Shown piece after piece: positions 20,378-30,920 of a stretch of 64,000 nt of DNA (within the stretch, counting starts at the first letter, position 1; every line of letters begins with the position of its first letter). This stretch comes from Nocardia farcinica (lineage in GTDB: Bacteria > Actinomycetota > Actinomycetes > Mycobacteriales > Mycobacteriaceae). The notes beneath the pieces were generated by a model that saw only the letters and a list, made by a program, of their open reading frames with translations, made no database searches and was not told the origin of the DNA. Made by a program: the position numbers and the translations under genes. The stretch spans positions 1,798,001-1,862,000 of the forward strand of contig NZ_LN868939.1 in NCBI RefSeq assembly GCF_001182745.1. The letters run 5' to 3'.

Positions 20378-21424
20378 GTGGATGGGGCCGCTCATTCGGT
20401 CCAGCGCCCGGCCCGTGGCTCCCGAGCGTTCGGCCAGGATCTGCGCGACGATGGATATCGCCGTCTCCTCCGGTGTGCGCGCGTTGAGGTCCAGGCCGAG
20501 GGGGCTGTGCAGGCGGGCCAGCGTGGCCTCGTCGAGTCCGTCCTCGCGCAGCCGGGCCAGCCGTGCGGCGTGGGTGCGGCGGGAGGCGAGCGCGCCGACG
20601 AACCCCACGCCGGGCAGGGTCAGCGCGGTCCGCAGCATCGGCACATCGAACTTGGCGTCGTGGCCGAGCACACACACCACCGTGCGGGCATCGATCCGGC
20701 CGGCCGCCTGCTCGGCCGCCAGATATCGGTGCGGCCAGTCCACGACCACCTCGTGTGCGGCGGGGAACCGGGCGGGCTGGGCGAAGGCCGCCCTGGCATC
20801 GACCAGGGTCACCCGGTAGCCCAGTCGGCCGCCGACGCCGGTGAGCGCGTAGGCGAAGTCGTTGGCCCCGCTGACGATCATGCGTGGCGGAGCGGGCGCG
20901 ACGTGCAGGAAGACGGGCGCCGCGGCGGCGATGGCACTACGGCCCTCGGCCAGCAGCGCGGCGGCCTCGCGCCGGAGCCCGTCGCCGGGTTCGCCACCGG
21001 GTTCGCCATCGTCGAGCACGCTCCATGCCGCGTCGGCGTCGAGCGTCGTCGCCAGGACCACCGGTTCGCCCGCGGCCAGGGCCCGGCGCAGGCGTTCGAG
21101 TACCGGCAGGCGGGAGCTGTCGACCCGTTCCACGAAGACGCGGAGTTCGCCGCCGCACGGCAACCCGACCTCGACGGCGTCCTCCCGCACGTATCCGAAG
21201 CGCTCGAGGGTCGCCGGACCACCCGCGATCACCGGCTGCGCGGCCGCGACCACCGCCGCCTCGACACAGCCGCCGGACAGGGAGCCGAACACGGTGCCGT
21301 CGGGGCCGAGCGTCATCGCCGCCCCCGGCTCCCGCGGCCCCGGTCCGCTCGTGCCCACCACCCGGGCCAGCACCGTCGGTCCGCGCGGCACCAGCTCGAG
21401 CAGCCGTTCCACCATCTCCCGCAC
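20372..21424 (-). CDS. XdhC/CoxI-family protein, orphan
   Basis: A 350-residue two-domain protein. The N-terminal XdhC/CoxI domain has GSLSGGCVEAAVV, and the C-terminal Rossmann XdhC_C domain has RMIVSGANDFAYALTGVGGRLGYRVTLVD and VVCVLGHDAKFDVPMLRTAL. The family matures or sulfurates molybdenum hydroxylases such as xanthine or CO dehydrogenase, but no molybdenum hydroxylase subunits are near. GTG 21424 is preferred because GGAAGGG ends 9 nt upstream; GTG 21433 directly abuts that sequence. It is convergent with gpgS across the repeat. Confidence 0.88.
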   Translation of the reverse strand: MREMVERLLELVPRGPTVLARVVGTSGPGPREPGAAMTLGPDGTVFGSLSGGCVEAAVVAAAQPVIAGGPATLERFGYVREDAVEVGLPCGGELRVFVERVDSSRLPVLERLRRALAAGEPVVLATTLDADAAWSVLDDGEPGGEPGDGLRREAAALLAEGRSAIAAAAPVFLHVAPAPPRMIVSGANDFAYALTGVGGRLGYRVTLVDARAAFAQPARFPAAHEVVVDWPHRYLAAEQAAGRIDARTVVCVLGHDAKFDVPMLRTALTLPGVGFVGALASRRTHAARLARLREDGLDEATLARLHSPLGLDLNARTPEETAISIVAQILAERSGATGRALDRMSGPIHR

Positions 21425-21649
21425 GGCAACCACCCCTTCCGACCGGCCGTCCCGCCCCGACCAACCGATGCTGTGATGCTATCGAGCGCGGCGGCCGCCG
21501 TCGCGGCAAATCGATGGGCCGCGCTGGATTTTCGGGTCGGTGCGACGCGGAATCGTTGCTCGAACCGGTGGGTGCTGGTCGCCGTGCGCCGCGGGAAGTC
21601 GCCGGTGCCGCACGGGTTTCCGGTGCCCGGCCTGCGCCGGGGCGAGTCG

Positions 21650-22204
21650 TCAGCCGGCGGCGGATTCGCGTTCGGCCGGCTTGCGGGCACCACCGTCGTC
21701 TGCGGGATCGTTCTCGCTCGCCGCGGCGCCGCCGGTGTTCGGCGGGGCCGGCTCCGCGGCCGCACCGCCGCCGGTGTTCTGCGGGCTCGGTTTCGTGACC
21801 GACATCGGCTTCGCCGGGTTCGCTGCGGATTGCGGGGTGGTCGCGCTCGCGGGGGGCCGGCGGCTTGCCGGGTCCGGGTCCGGTTGCGGGGTTGTCGCGA
21901 CAGCGGCAGCTCCGGCGGTGTCCGCCTCGTGGGTCTCGGAACGCGAACCGCCGTCCACCCGCTCGGCCGCCGCGTCCATGGCGCGGCCGGGCTCCTCCGC
22001 CGGCGTGCCGTCCTCCGCCGTCCGCGCGACCTGCGGGATCTCCCCGGTGTGCCCGGGCGAGCGAGCCTCTTCCGCCAATCGGGCCTGGAGTTCGGCGACG
22101 GTGATCTGCGGTCCCGGCCCCTCGGTGCGACGGATCACGCCGACGACGACGCCGACGAAGGCGGCCACGAAGACCGCGATGCCCACGATCACGATGAGGT
22201 TCAT
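21650..22204 (-). CDS. Single-pass membrane protein with disordered Pro/Ala/Thr-rich tail
   Basis: A 184-residue protein. Residues 1-23 (MNLIVIVGIAVFVAAFVGVV, then VGV) form one transmembrane anchor, followed by a basic RRT and a long low-complexity region rich in Ala, Pro, Glu and Thr, including a repeated NTGG pattern near the C-terminus. ATG 22204 has a purine-rich GGGAAGG upstream. I do not recognise a family. It resembles cell-envelope-anchored or DivIVA-associated tails only in composition. Codon usage is normal for the window, so it is probably expressed. Confidence 0.65.
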   Translation of the reverse strand: MNLIVIVGIAVFVAAFVGVVVGVIRRTEGPGPQITVAELQARLAEEARSPGHTGEIPQVARTAEDGTPAEEPGRAMDAAAERVDGGSRSETHEADTAGAAAVATTPQPDPDPASRRPPASATTPQSAANPAKPMSVTKPSPQNTGGGAAAEPAPPNTGGAAASENDPADDGGARKPAERESAAG

Positions 22205-22427
22205 CGTCGCCTTCCCGCAGTGTCTGCCGCCGCGCCGTCGTGGCGGATGCCGAGTGCGGACGCCGGATTCGCAGAGTCCGATGTCCACCCTATCCGAGGA
22301 TAGTTACCTGTCGGCAATCTAAGCACCGTGCGGGGTGTCGCGAGTTCAGGGGTGGCGTGAGCAGGAACACAACGGCGCTGAGCGCGCGAAAAACCCTGCC
22401 TTCGGACGGTTTCCAGTTACCGATCGG

Positions 22428-23282
22428 TCAACGGGGCCGCTGGCCGTTCGTGCGGGGGTCGCCCAGGTGCCGGTAGACGGGGGTGAGCAGGTCGGCGTCG
22501 ACGGGTTCGCCGGTCGAGCGGTCGTAGCGCACCGCGATGAGCACCGAGAACAGGTGGTGCTCGGCGCGTTCGTGCAAGCCGGCCAGGCGGGTGGCGAGCA
22601 GACGCACCGCGCCGAGCGAACCGGGCGGGTGCAATCCGTCGATGATGAGGCAGCTGCCCCGGCCGTCGGGGCGCGGCAATCGGGCCAGGTAGGCGATGTC
22701 GTGCGGTTCCGGTCCGGCGGGCCGGTAGACCCGGCGGGCGGCGCGGTCCTCGATGGCGCGGCGCGAATCGCCGGGCCGGGCCACGGTGCGCCGCAGGCGC
22801 GGATCGGCGGCGACGAACCGGCGCAGGGTGGGGGAGAGCTCCGGTCCGCCGAGCACGATCACACCGTCGCGATTGAGGTCGACCGGGCGGCCCGGCGCGA
22901 AGTACTCGATGGTGGCGGGAAAGCCCAACTCCCGCAACAGTTCGACGAGTCGGTCGGCCGCGGTCGGGTCGGGGGCGCCGGGCAGGCGACCGGCACGGGC
23001 CTCCGGGGTGAGCACGGTCAGCGCGCCGTGCCCGAAGAACAGGCCCTCGGGTGCGGGGCCCTGGGTGCTCACCTGGTGGATGCGGGCGCGGGAAAGTCCG
23101 GCGGCCGCACCGATTCTGGCGAAGGTCCAGCCTTCGGCGTGCAGTTCCCTGATCACCGCACGGCGAATTCTGGTGAGTTCGTTGATCGTCTGCTGCGCAG
23201 CCGCCACCCCCTCGGTGGCCGCCTTGAGTCTTTCGACCTTGTCCTCGATCGCGAAGACCCGCGCCACGTCATCGGCCGACAT
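22428..23282 (-). CDS. HTH protein with C-terminal uncharacterised (SLOG-like?) domain
   Basis: A 284-residue protein. Residues 1-75 form a helical region and a sigma-region-4-like HTH (RAVIRELHAEGWTFARIGAAAGLSRARIHQV). The rest is a separate alpha/beta domain with DGVIVLGGPELSP and GSCLIIDGLHPPGSLGAVRLLATRL. I recall similar HTH proteins with a GGP/CGPxxSP plus SLGAxxxL pattern in many actinobacteria, but know of no assigned function. The glycine-rich segments suggest nucleotide or dinucleotide binding; this is inference. The likely leaderless ATG at 23282 is preceded by TAAACT. Confidence 0.7.
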   Translation of the reverse strand: MSADDVARVFAIEDKVERLKAATEGVAAAQQTINELTRIRRAVIRELHAEGWTFARIGAAAGLSRARIHQVSTQGPAPEGLFFGHGALTVLTPEARAGRLPGAPDPTAADRLVELLRELGFPATIEYFAPGRPVDLNRDGVIVLGGPELSPTLRRFVAADPRLRRTVARPGDSRRAIEDRAARRVYRPAGPEPHDIAYLARLPRPDGRGSCLIIDGLHPPGSLGAVRLLATRLAGLHERAEHHLFSVLIAVRYDRSTGEPVDADLLTPVYRHLGDPRTNGQRPR

Positions 23283-23288
23283 GTCCGA

Positions 23289-23294
23289 AGTTTA
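23289..23294 (-). promoter_or_regulatory. -10 hexamer of the HTH gene
   Basis: On the minus strand, TAAACT, 6-nt spacer, then the ATG at 23282; no ribosome binding site. Confidence 0.5.
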
Positions 23295-23369
23295 GACAGC
23301 TCGACAGCCGACGGCGTAAATCCGGCTTGACGGCCGTACTTTCCTACAGCCCAGTCGGTTTGGCGATCA

Positions 23370-23397
23370 CTCGGCGTGCCGCGCGTGACACGCCGAG
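23370..23397 (-). terminator. Hairpin 3' of tatB
   Basis: CTCGGCGTG (23370-23378) pairs with CACGCCGAG (23389-23397), a 9-bp perfect stem with a 10-nt loop. It lies 10 nt beyond the tatB stop, at the end of the sigE-rseA-htrA-tatB run. Confidence 0.6.
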
Positions 23398-23407
23398 GAC
23401 CTGTGAC

Positions 23408-23824
23408 TCACGTGGCGTCGGTGTCGATCGGGGGATGCTCGTTGCGCGCCAAAGGTTTTTCCATTTTCGGCTTCGGGAAGTCCGGCATCCCGCTGTTCGT
23501 GCCGTAGAGATCGGCCGTGGTGGGGACCGCCTTCTCCAGATCGCGCAGCACCGTGTCGTCGCCGTTGAGCAGGTGCTTGGTGACCAGACCGCGCGGCGTC
23601 ATCCCGCGCAGCTCGTTGAGTTCGGCCAGCGGCTTGCGCAGATCGTCGAACTCCGGGCCGAGCTCCTCCTTGAGCTGTGCGGTCGCGCCGCTGGCGTAGT
23701 CGCGGAGCTGGCGCAGGCTGCGCGTGGTCCAGCGCACGGCCCCGGGCAGACGCTCCGGGCCGAGGATCACGAGCGCGGCGACGAGCAGGATCATCATCTC
23801 GCCCCAGCCGATGTTGCTGAACAC
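23408..23824 (-). CDS. tatB: Sec-independent (twin-arginine) translocase subunit TatB
   Basis: A 138-residue single-pass membrane protein of the Tat export receptor complex. [27 protein letters not shown] is the TatB N-terminal helix and glycine-proline hinge, followed by an amphipathic helix ([25 protein letters not shown]). The tail is charged. It is the last gene of the sigE-rseA-htrA-tatB series, matching Rv1221-Rv1224. GTG 23824 is preceded by TAGCCT with a 6-nt spacer, so it may also be transcribed separately as a leaderless message. Confidence 0.93.
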
Positions 23825-23830
23825 GAAACC

Positions 23831-23836
23831 AGGCTA
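23831..23836 (-). promoter_or_regulatory. -10 hexamer of a likely leaderless tatB transcript
   Basis: TAGCCT (complement), spacer GGTTTC, then the GTG at 23824, in the 33-bp htrA-tatB gap. Confidence 0.55.
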
Positions 23837-23857
23837 CCTGGGGATTCGGCGGCCGTG

Positions 23858-25847
<1,990 letters not shown>

Positions 25848-25903
25848 ACGGTGCTCACCTTCCGACCGTCGTCCACCGGACGGGTGCCGACCGATTCCGG
25901 CGG

Positions 25904-26686
25904 TCACCCGATGTTCGCGTCAGCGGTGTACCGCTGCTGCGATCCATTATGCGCAAGGTACTCGCGCAGTGCCTGGCGGCCGCGGTGGATCCGGCTGCGC
26001 ACGGTGCCCAGCTTGACGCCGAGCGTCGCGCCGATCTCCTCGTAGGACAGGCCCTCGATGTCGCAGAGCACGACGGCGGCGCGGAACTCCGGCGCCAGCG
26101 AGTCCAGCGCGGACTGCAGGTCGGGGTCGAGCCGGGCGTCGTGGTAGACCTGCTCGGGGCCGGGACCCTCGGCGGGCACCCGGTCGTAGTCCTCGGGCAG
26201 CGCCTCCATCCTGATCCGGTTGCGCCTGCGCACCATGTCCAGGAACAGGTTGGTGGTGATGCGGTGCAGCCAGCCCTCGAAGGTGCCGGGCTGGTAGTTC
26301 GACAGCGAGCGGAACACCCGGATGAAGGTTTCCTGGGTCAGGTCCTCGGCGTCCTGCGCGTCGCCGGAGAGGCGGTAGGCCAGCCGGTAGACCCGGTCGG
26401 CGTGCTCGCGGACCAGTTCGTCCCAGGAGGGCATGACCGAGCGGTCACCCGTCGCGTCGAAGGCGGCGGTGCCGGAGAGTTCCTCGGCGGTGGCAAGGTC
26501 GGCGGTGGCAAAGTCGGCGGTGGCAAAGTCGGCGGTGGCAGGGTCGGCGCCGGAAGCGGCCGGTTCGTCGTCGATCGGGGTGGTGGCGGTCGCCACCGTA
26601 TAGTCGGCCGGGATGGTGGGCACACCGGCAGCGGCTGCCTCGGCCGCCTCGTGCCCCGGTAGTGTCGCGAACGAACCCTTGACCAT
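25904..26686 (-). CDS. sigE: ECF RNA polymerase sigma factor SigE
   Basis: A 260-residue extracytoplasmic-function sigma factor for envelope stress. Region 2 is [44 protein letters not shown] and region 4 is [46 protein letters not shown], almost residue-for-residue like mycobacterial SigE. The N-terminal 90 residues are variable and hold four tandem copies of a five-residue unit (ADxAT type). ATG 26686 is used; AGGAGG lies upstream but about 13 nt away. A GGGAAC...CGTT promoter and a possible MprA box lie in the 274-bp divergent region. Confidence 0.95.
   Translation of the reverse strand: MVKGSFATLPGHEAAEAAAAGVPTIPADYTVATATTPIDDEPAASGADPATADFATADFATADLATAEELSGTAAFDATGDRSVMPSWDELVREHADRVYRLAYRLSGDAQDAEDLTQETFIRVFRSLSNYQPGTFEGWLHRITTNLFLDMVRRRNRIRMEALPEDYDRVPAEGPGPEQVYHDARLDPDLQSALDSLAPEFRAAVVLCDIEGLSYEEIGATLGVKLGTVRSRIHRGRQALREYLAHNGSQQRYTADANIG
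26486..26545. repeat. Four tandem 15-bp repeats inside sigE
   Basis: Units GGCGGTGGCAARGTC at 26486, 26501, 26516 and 26531 encode a five-residue motif repeated four times ([10 protein letters not shown]) in the variable SigE N-terminal linker. Such units can change number by slippage without altering the frame. Confidence 0.85.
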
Positions 26687-26770
26687 GTGGATGGGGCTAC
26701 CTCCTACTCGGGACCGTAAACACGCGGCTCCCGCTGCGGTCCGGATCTCGAACCGTCGCGTACGGCTTAC

Positions 26771-26798
26771 AACGAACATCGGGTGTGCCGTTGTTCCC
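26771..26798 (-). promoter_or_regulatory. Candidate ECF (SigE/SigH-type) promoter of sigE
   Basis: On the minus strand GGGAAC (complement of 26793-26798) and CGTT (complement of 26771-26774) are separated by 18 nt, close to the GGAAC/GTT consensus of mycobacterial SigE and SigH promoters. It lies about 85 nt upstream of the sigE ATG. Confidence 0.55.
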
Positions 26799-26875
26799 GC
26801 CGCCGGTGTCCGCGGTCGTCTGGTCTTGCCTGGGTCCACTCTTTCCTGTCCCGATATGCCCTGGATATGGAGATA

Positions 26876-26894
26876 CTGAGGGACAGCTGAGAAA
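26876..26894 (-). promoter_or_regulatory. Possible MprA-box direct repeat upstream of sigE
   Basis: Two 8-bp direct repeats, TTTCTCAG and TCCCTCAG on the minus strand, separated by CTG, give a 19-bp element. MprA boxes in M. tuberculosis are described as two loosely conserved 8-bp repeats 3 bp apart, and sigE is a known MprA target. Assignment here is inference. Confidence 0.4.
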
Positions 26895-26947
26895 ACCGGC
26901 GGCACCGGTTTGCTGTTGTCGTGACGCCGATCGCGCGTCCGTCCCAT

Positions 26948-26953
26948 TAGCCT
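26948..26953 (+). promoter_or_regulatory. -10 hexamer of a likely leaderless O-methyltransferase transcript
   Basis: TAGCCT, 7-nt spacer, then the GTG at 26961. Confidence 0.55.
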
Positions 26954-26960
26954 CATACCC

Positions 26961-27593
26961 GTGGCATCGAACCTGGAGCGAAATCTCGCCTACGTGGAGG
27001 AATCCGTCGTGGAGGACGAGATCCTCGTCAGCGCGCGCGAGCGGGCCACCGAACTCGGTGCGGCACCCGTGCCGCCCTCGGTCGGCGCCCTGCTCAGCAT
27101 GTACGCCCAGCTGCTCGGCGCACGGGCGGTCGTCGAGGTCGGCACCGGCGCGGGCATCAGCGGATTGTGGCTGCTGGACGGCATGCGCGAGGACGGGACG
27201 CTGACCACGATCGATTCCGAACCCGAGCATCAGCGCGCGGCCAAGGAGGCCTTCCGGGCCGCCGACATCCCACCCGCGCGCACCAGGTTGATCAACGGCC
27301 GCGCCCTCGACGTGCTGCCGCGGCTGGCCGACGGCGCCTACGATCTGGTCTTCGTCGACGCCGCGCCGCTGGAACATCCCGAGTACGTGGCCCAGGGCGT
27401 CCGGCTGCTCCGCGAGGGCGGCGCGATCATCCTGCACAACGCGTTGCTGGGCGGCCGGGTGCCCGATCCCACCCAGCGCGACGCGGTCACCCAGGCGGTG
27501 CGCTCGGCCACCCGCGCCATCGCCGAGGATCCGCGGCTGACCTGCGTGCTGATTCCCGTGGGCGACGGCCTGCTCTGCGCCTCACGCGGCTGA
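26961..27593 (+). CDS. SAM-dependent O-methyltransferase
   Basis: A 210-residue class I methyltransferase of the caffeoyl-CoA/catechol O-methyltransferase family. [19 protein letters not shown] is the SAM-binding motif [12 protein letters not shown] follows, and [17 protein letters not shown] holds the metal-binding acidic residues. It corresponds to Rv1220c and, as there, is divergent from sigE. The physiological substrate is unknown. Confidence 0.9.
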   Translation: MASNLERNLAYVEESVVEDEILVSARERATELGAAPVPPSVGALLSMYAQLLGARAVVEVGTGAGISGLWLLDGMREDGTLTTIDSEPEHQRAAKEAFRAADIPPARTRLINGRALDVLPRLADGAYDLVFVDAAPLEHPEYVAQGVRLLREGGAIILHNALLGGRVPDPTQRDAVTQAVRSATRAIAEDPRLTCVLIPVGDGLLCASRG

Positions 27594-27840
27594 ATCCTGC
27601 GCCGCGGTTCTGCGCCGACGCGAGTTCTCGTCGCCCACGCGGATTCTCGGAGCGCGCGCGACTGTCCCCGCTCGCGCGGCGAATTGCCCTGTGGCACCGT
27701 TCATCTCACCCACGCTGATTCGCCGAGAGGTCGCCGGGTATCCGACGACGAGCCGGGCCGGGACGCCTCGGCGTTCCTCGGATCGCGTGTGGTGCCCGGG
27801 AATTCCCGGCGCCGCGCAGAATTCGAGAGGAGCGGCGGCG

Positions 27841-28083
27841 ATGATGTGGAATCGGGCGTCCGAAATCATCTATTACGGCCATGTCACCGATGTGGCGAAG
27901 GAAAAGAGCACGGTCAATTGGCTGCTGGTCGGCGTGGGTTTCTTCCTGCTGGCCGTGCTGGTGGCGATCGGTGTGCTGGTCTGGGTCAGCAATGCCGATT
28001 TCGACACCGGGCCGGCGAAGGTGGTGCCGACCAGCGGCCCGTGCGAACCTTTCTGCACCGGGACTCCGCCACCCCCGCAGTGA
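27841..28083 (+). CDS. Small single-pass membrane protein with GPCEPFC tail, copy 1
   Basis: An 80-residue protein. ATG 27841 follows GAGAGGAG. The order is a short polar N-terminus, one transmembrane helix (WLLVGVGFFLLAVLVAIGVLVWV), then NADFDTGP and a C-terminal tail SGPCEPFCTGTPPPPQ with two cysteines. The next gene encodes a protein of the same plan with the same GPCEPFC motif. I do not recognise the family. The paired cysteines outside the membrane could form a disulfide or be lipid or metal contacts; this is speculation. The 247 bp before it contain no other gene that I can support. Confidence 0.7.
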   Translation: MMWNRASEIIYYGHVTDVAKEKSTVNWLLVGVGFFLLAVLVAIGVLVWVSNADFDTGPAKVVPTSGPCEPFCTGTPPPPQ

Positions 28084-28119
28084 GCCGATGCGGCGGTGGC
28101 CCACGGAAGGGACGGGTCC

Positions 28120-28323
28120 GTGTTCTTCCTCGACAACGACGACGACCGCCGCCGCGTCGAATGGGGCGGCGCAACAGTGGTGTTCGCGCTGCTGCTGCTG
28201 GCGGCGATCGTGCTGGCCGCGCTGGTGGTCACCGCGGATTTCGACGGCGACGACCCGGAGACCACCGCGCCGCGCACCCCGGGCCCGTGCGAACCGTTCT
28301 GTCCGGCCACCCCGGCGCCCTGA
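28120..28323 (+). CDS. Small single-pass membrane protein with GPCEPFC tail, copy 2
   Basis: A 67-residue protein. GTG 28120 lies 9 nt after GGAAGG; an in-frame start at 28096 would add eight residues. A very acidic and basic N-terminus (FFLDNDDDRRRVEW) leads to a transmembrane helix (ATVVFALLLLAAIVLAALVV), then TADFDGDDPE and TPGPCEPFCPATPAP. It is clearly related in layout and tail to the 80-residue protein 36 nt upstream (shared ADFD and GPCEPFC). The two are likely cotranscribed and may work as a pair. Function unknown. Confidence 0.68.
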   Translation: MFFLDNDDDRRRVEWGGATVVFALLLLAAIVLAALVVTADFDGDDPETTAPRTPGPCEPFCPATPAP

Positions 28324-28371
28324 CCGCGCCCGGGACGCGTGGTCCGCACGGCCGCCGGGCGTCGGCCCGAC

Positions 28372-29586
28372 TCAGACCCAGACGCCCTTGCCGACGGTGA
28401 CGACACCGCCGTTGCTCACGGCGAACCGCTCGCGGTCGCGGTCGAGATCGACGCCGATGATCTCGCCCTCGCCGACCACCACGTTCTTGTCGAGGATGGC
28501 CCGGCGCACCACCGCGCCGCGGCCGATGCGCACACCGGGCATGAGCACGCTGCCCTCCACGGTGGCGCCGTCGTCGACCACGACGTTGGAGCTGAGCACC
28601 GAGTTGCGCACCGTGGCCGCCGACAGGATGCTGCCCGAGCCGACGATGCACTCCTGGGCCAGCCCGCCCTGCGCGAACTTGGCGGGCGGCAGGTTCTCCG
28701 CGGCGCCGCGGATGGGCCAGTGTTTGTTGTAGAGGTTGAACACCGGGTGCACCGACACCAGATCCATGTGGGCGTCGTAGAAGGCGTCGATGGTGCCGAC
28801 GTCGCGCCAGTAGCCGTGGTCGCGGTCGGTGGCGCCCGGCACCTGGTTGTCGGCGAAGTCGTAGACCCCCGCCTCGCCCGCCTCCACCAGCGCGGGGATG
28901 ATGTCGCCGCCCATGTCGTGGTCGGAATCGGAGTTCTCGGCGTCCGCGCGGATCGAGTCGACCAGCACCTTGGTGGTGAACACGTAGTTGCCCATGGAGG
29001 CGAAGGTCATGTTCGGGTCGTCCGGGGTGCCGGGCGGGTGCGCGGGCTTCTCCAGGAACTGCGTGATGCGACCGGACTCGTCGGAGTCGATGCAGCCGAA
29101 CGCGCTGGCCTCGCTGCGCGGCACCCGGATGCCCGCCACGGTGACACCCGCCCCGGAATCGATGTGGTGGGAGACCATCTGCTCGGGGTCCATCCGGTAC
29201 ACGTGATCCGCGCCGAAAACGACGATGTAATCGGGGTCCTCGTCGTAGATGAGATTCAGCGACTGCATGATCGCGTCCGCGCTGCCGGTGTACCAGCGCG
29301 GGCCGAGGCGCTGCTGCGCGGGCACCGGGGTGATGTACTCACCGGCGAAGCCGGACAGCCGCCAGGTCTGCGAGATGTGGCGGTCCAGCGAATGCGACTT
29401 GTACTGGGTGAGCACGCACAGCCGTAGATAGCCCGCGTTGACGAGATTGCTCAGCACGAAATCGATGAGGCGGTACGCGCCGCCGAAGGGGACGGCCGGC
29501 TTCGCCCGGTCAGCCGTGAGCGGAAAGAGGCGTTTTCCCTCGCCACCGGCGAGCACGATCCCGAGTACGTGCGGCTGGCTCCTCAC
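28372..29586 (-). CDS. glgC: Glucose-1-phosphate adenylyltransferase (ADP-glucose pyrophosphorylase)
   Basis: A 404-residue enzyme that makes ADP-glucose from ATP and glucose-1-phosphate for glycogen and, in actinobacteria, maltose-1-phosphate. [19 protein letters not shown] is the nucleotide-binding loop, [19 protein letters not shown] the substrate region, and the C-terminus is a left-handed beta-helix. GTG 29586 (VRSQPHVLG) gives exactly the mycobacterial length (404) and is preceded by TAGTTT at the leaderless distance; a TTG at 29595 would lie within that hexamer. It is divergent from glgM. Confidence 0.95.
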   Translation of the reverse strand: MRSQPHVLGIVLAGGEGKRLFPLTADRAKPAVPFGGAYRLIDFVLSNLVNAGYLRLCVLTQYKSHSLDRHISQTWRLSGFAGEYITPVPAQQRLGPRWYTGSADAIMQSLNLIYDEDPDYIVVFGADHVYRMDPEQMVSHHIDSGAGVTVAGIRVPRSEASAFGCIDSDESGRITQFLEKPAHPPGTPDDPNMTFASMGNYVFTTKVLVDSIRADAENSDSDHDMGGDIIPALVEAGEAGVYDFADNQVPGATDRDHGYWRDVGTIDAFYDAHMDLVSVHPVFNLYNKHWPIRGAAENLPPAKFAQGGLAQECIVGSGSILSAATVRNSVLSSNVVVDDGATVEGSVLMPGVRIGRGAVVRRAILDKNVVVGEGEIIGVDLDRDRERFAVSNGGVVTVGKGVWV

Positions 29587-29593
29587 ACTGCCC

Positions 29594-29648
29594 AAACTAC
29601 AGTGTCGGCGGGGCGCGGGTGGCCCGTCGCGGGTGCAGCGTCTAGTTT
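29594..29648. promoter_or_regulatory. Divergent leaderless glgC/glgM promoters
   Basis: Identical TAGTTT hexamers face outward: complement of 29594-29599 with a 7-nt spacer to the glgC GTG (29586), and 29643-29648 with a 6-nt spacer to the glgM GTG (29655). Their upstream elements must share the 43-bp middle. Confidence 0.6.
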
Positions 29649-29654
29649 GGACCG

Positions 29655-30893
29655 GTGAGTTTCGGCACGGACGACGGGCGCTCGGCGGCGGGATCCGGCG
29701 AGACGGGCGAGTCCCGGGAGCGGTTGCGCGTCGCGATGCTCACCCGCGAATATCCCCCCGAGGTCTACGGCGGCGCGGGTGTCCACGTCACCGAACTGAC
29801 CGCGCGGCTGCGCACCCTGAGCGAGGTGACCGTGCACTGCATGGGTGCCCCGCGTGCCGATGCCGTGGTCCACGAACCGGATCCGGCCCTGGCCGGAGCC
29901 AATGCCGCGGTCCGGATGCTCTCGGCCCAGCTCCGCATGGCCGACGCGGCGGGCGAGGTCGATGTGGTGCACTCGCACACCTGGTACACCGGCCTGGCCG
30001 GGCATCTGGCGGCGACGCTCTACGGCATCCCGCACGTGCTCACCGCCCACTCCCTCGAACCGCGCAGACCGTGGAAGGCCGAACAGCTCGGCGGCGGCTA
30101 CCGGATCTCGTCGTGGTCGGAGCGCAACGCCATGGAGCACGCCGACGCGGTGATCGCGGTGAGCGAGGGCATGCGCCACGACGTCCTCGACGCCTACCCG
30201 GCCATCGACCCCGACCGGGTCCATGTGGTGCACAACGGCATCGACCCCACCCTCTGGCATCCGGGCGCGCCGGTGCCGGGCGAGCGTCCGGTCCTCGAGG
30301 AACTGGGGGTGCGGCCGGACCTGCCGATCGTCGCCTTCGTCGGGCGGATCACCCGGCAGAAGGGTGTGGGCCACCTGCTCGCGGCGGCCAGGAACTTCGA
30401 TCCCGACATCCAGGTCGTGCTGTGCGCGGGCGCGCCGGACACCCCGGAGCTGGCCGCCGAGACCGCCGCGGCGGTGGAGCGGCTGCGGGCCGGGCGCGAG
30501 AACGTCTTCTGGGTGCAGCAGATGTTGCCCACCGAGCAGATCCGGCAGATCCTGGCGGCGGCGGCGGTGTTCGTGTGCCCGTCGGTGTACGAGCCGCTCG
30601 GCATCGTGAACCTGGAGGCGATGGCCTGCGCGACCGCCGTGGTCGCGTCCGACGTGGGCGGCATCCCCGAGGTCGTCGACGACGGCGTGACGGGGCGGCT
30701 GGTGCACTACGACGCGCTCGCCGCCGAGGAGTACGAACGCGGGCTGGCCGAGGCCGTCAACGCGGTCGCGGGCGACCCGGCGCTGGCCGCCCGTTACGGC
30801 GAGGCCGGGCGGGCACGGGCGATCGCGGACTTCGACTGGACCCGGATCGCCGCCCGCACGATCGAGGTGTACGAGCACGTCCGGAAGGCGTGA
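29655..30893 (+). CDS. glgM: Glycogen/maltose-1-phosphate synthase, GT4 glycosyltransferase (GlgM/GlgA)
   Basis: A 412-residue GT-B glycosyltransferase. The N-terminal domain contains [25 protein letters not shown] and the C-terminal GT4 domain contains [17 protein letters not shown] and [34 protein letters not shown], where the E-x7-E motif binds the nucleotide-sugar. It corresponds to Rv1212c, which uses ADP-glucose and glucose-1-phosphate to make maltose-1-phosphate for the GlgE pathway. It is divergent from glgC, which supplies the ADP-glucose. Confidence 0.92.
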   Translation: MSFGTDDGRSAAGSGETGESRERLRVAMLTREYPPEVYGGAGVHVTELTARLRTLSEVTVHCMGAPRADAVVHEPDPALAGANAAVRMLSAQLRMADAAGEVDVVHSHTWYTGLAGHLAATLYGIPHVLTAHSLEPRRPWKAEQLGGGYRISSWSERNAMEHADAVIAVSEGMRHDVLDAYPAIDPDRVHVVHNGIDPTLWHPGAPVPGERPVLEELGVRPDLPIVAFVGRITRQKGVGHLLAAARNFDPDIQVVLCAGAPDTPELAAETAAAVERLRAGRENVFWVQQMLPTEQIRQILAAAAVFVCPSVYEPLGIVNLEAMACATAVVASDVGGIPEVVDDGVTGRLVHYDALAAEEYERGLAEAVNAVAGDPALAARYGEAGRARAIADFDWTRIAARTIEVYEHVRKA

Positions 30894-30920
30894 GCGGGCC
30901 CGCCGATCAGTGCCGCGTGA

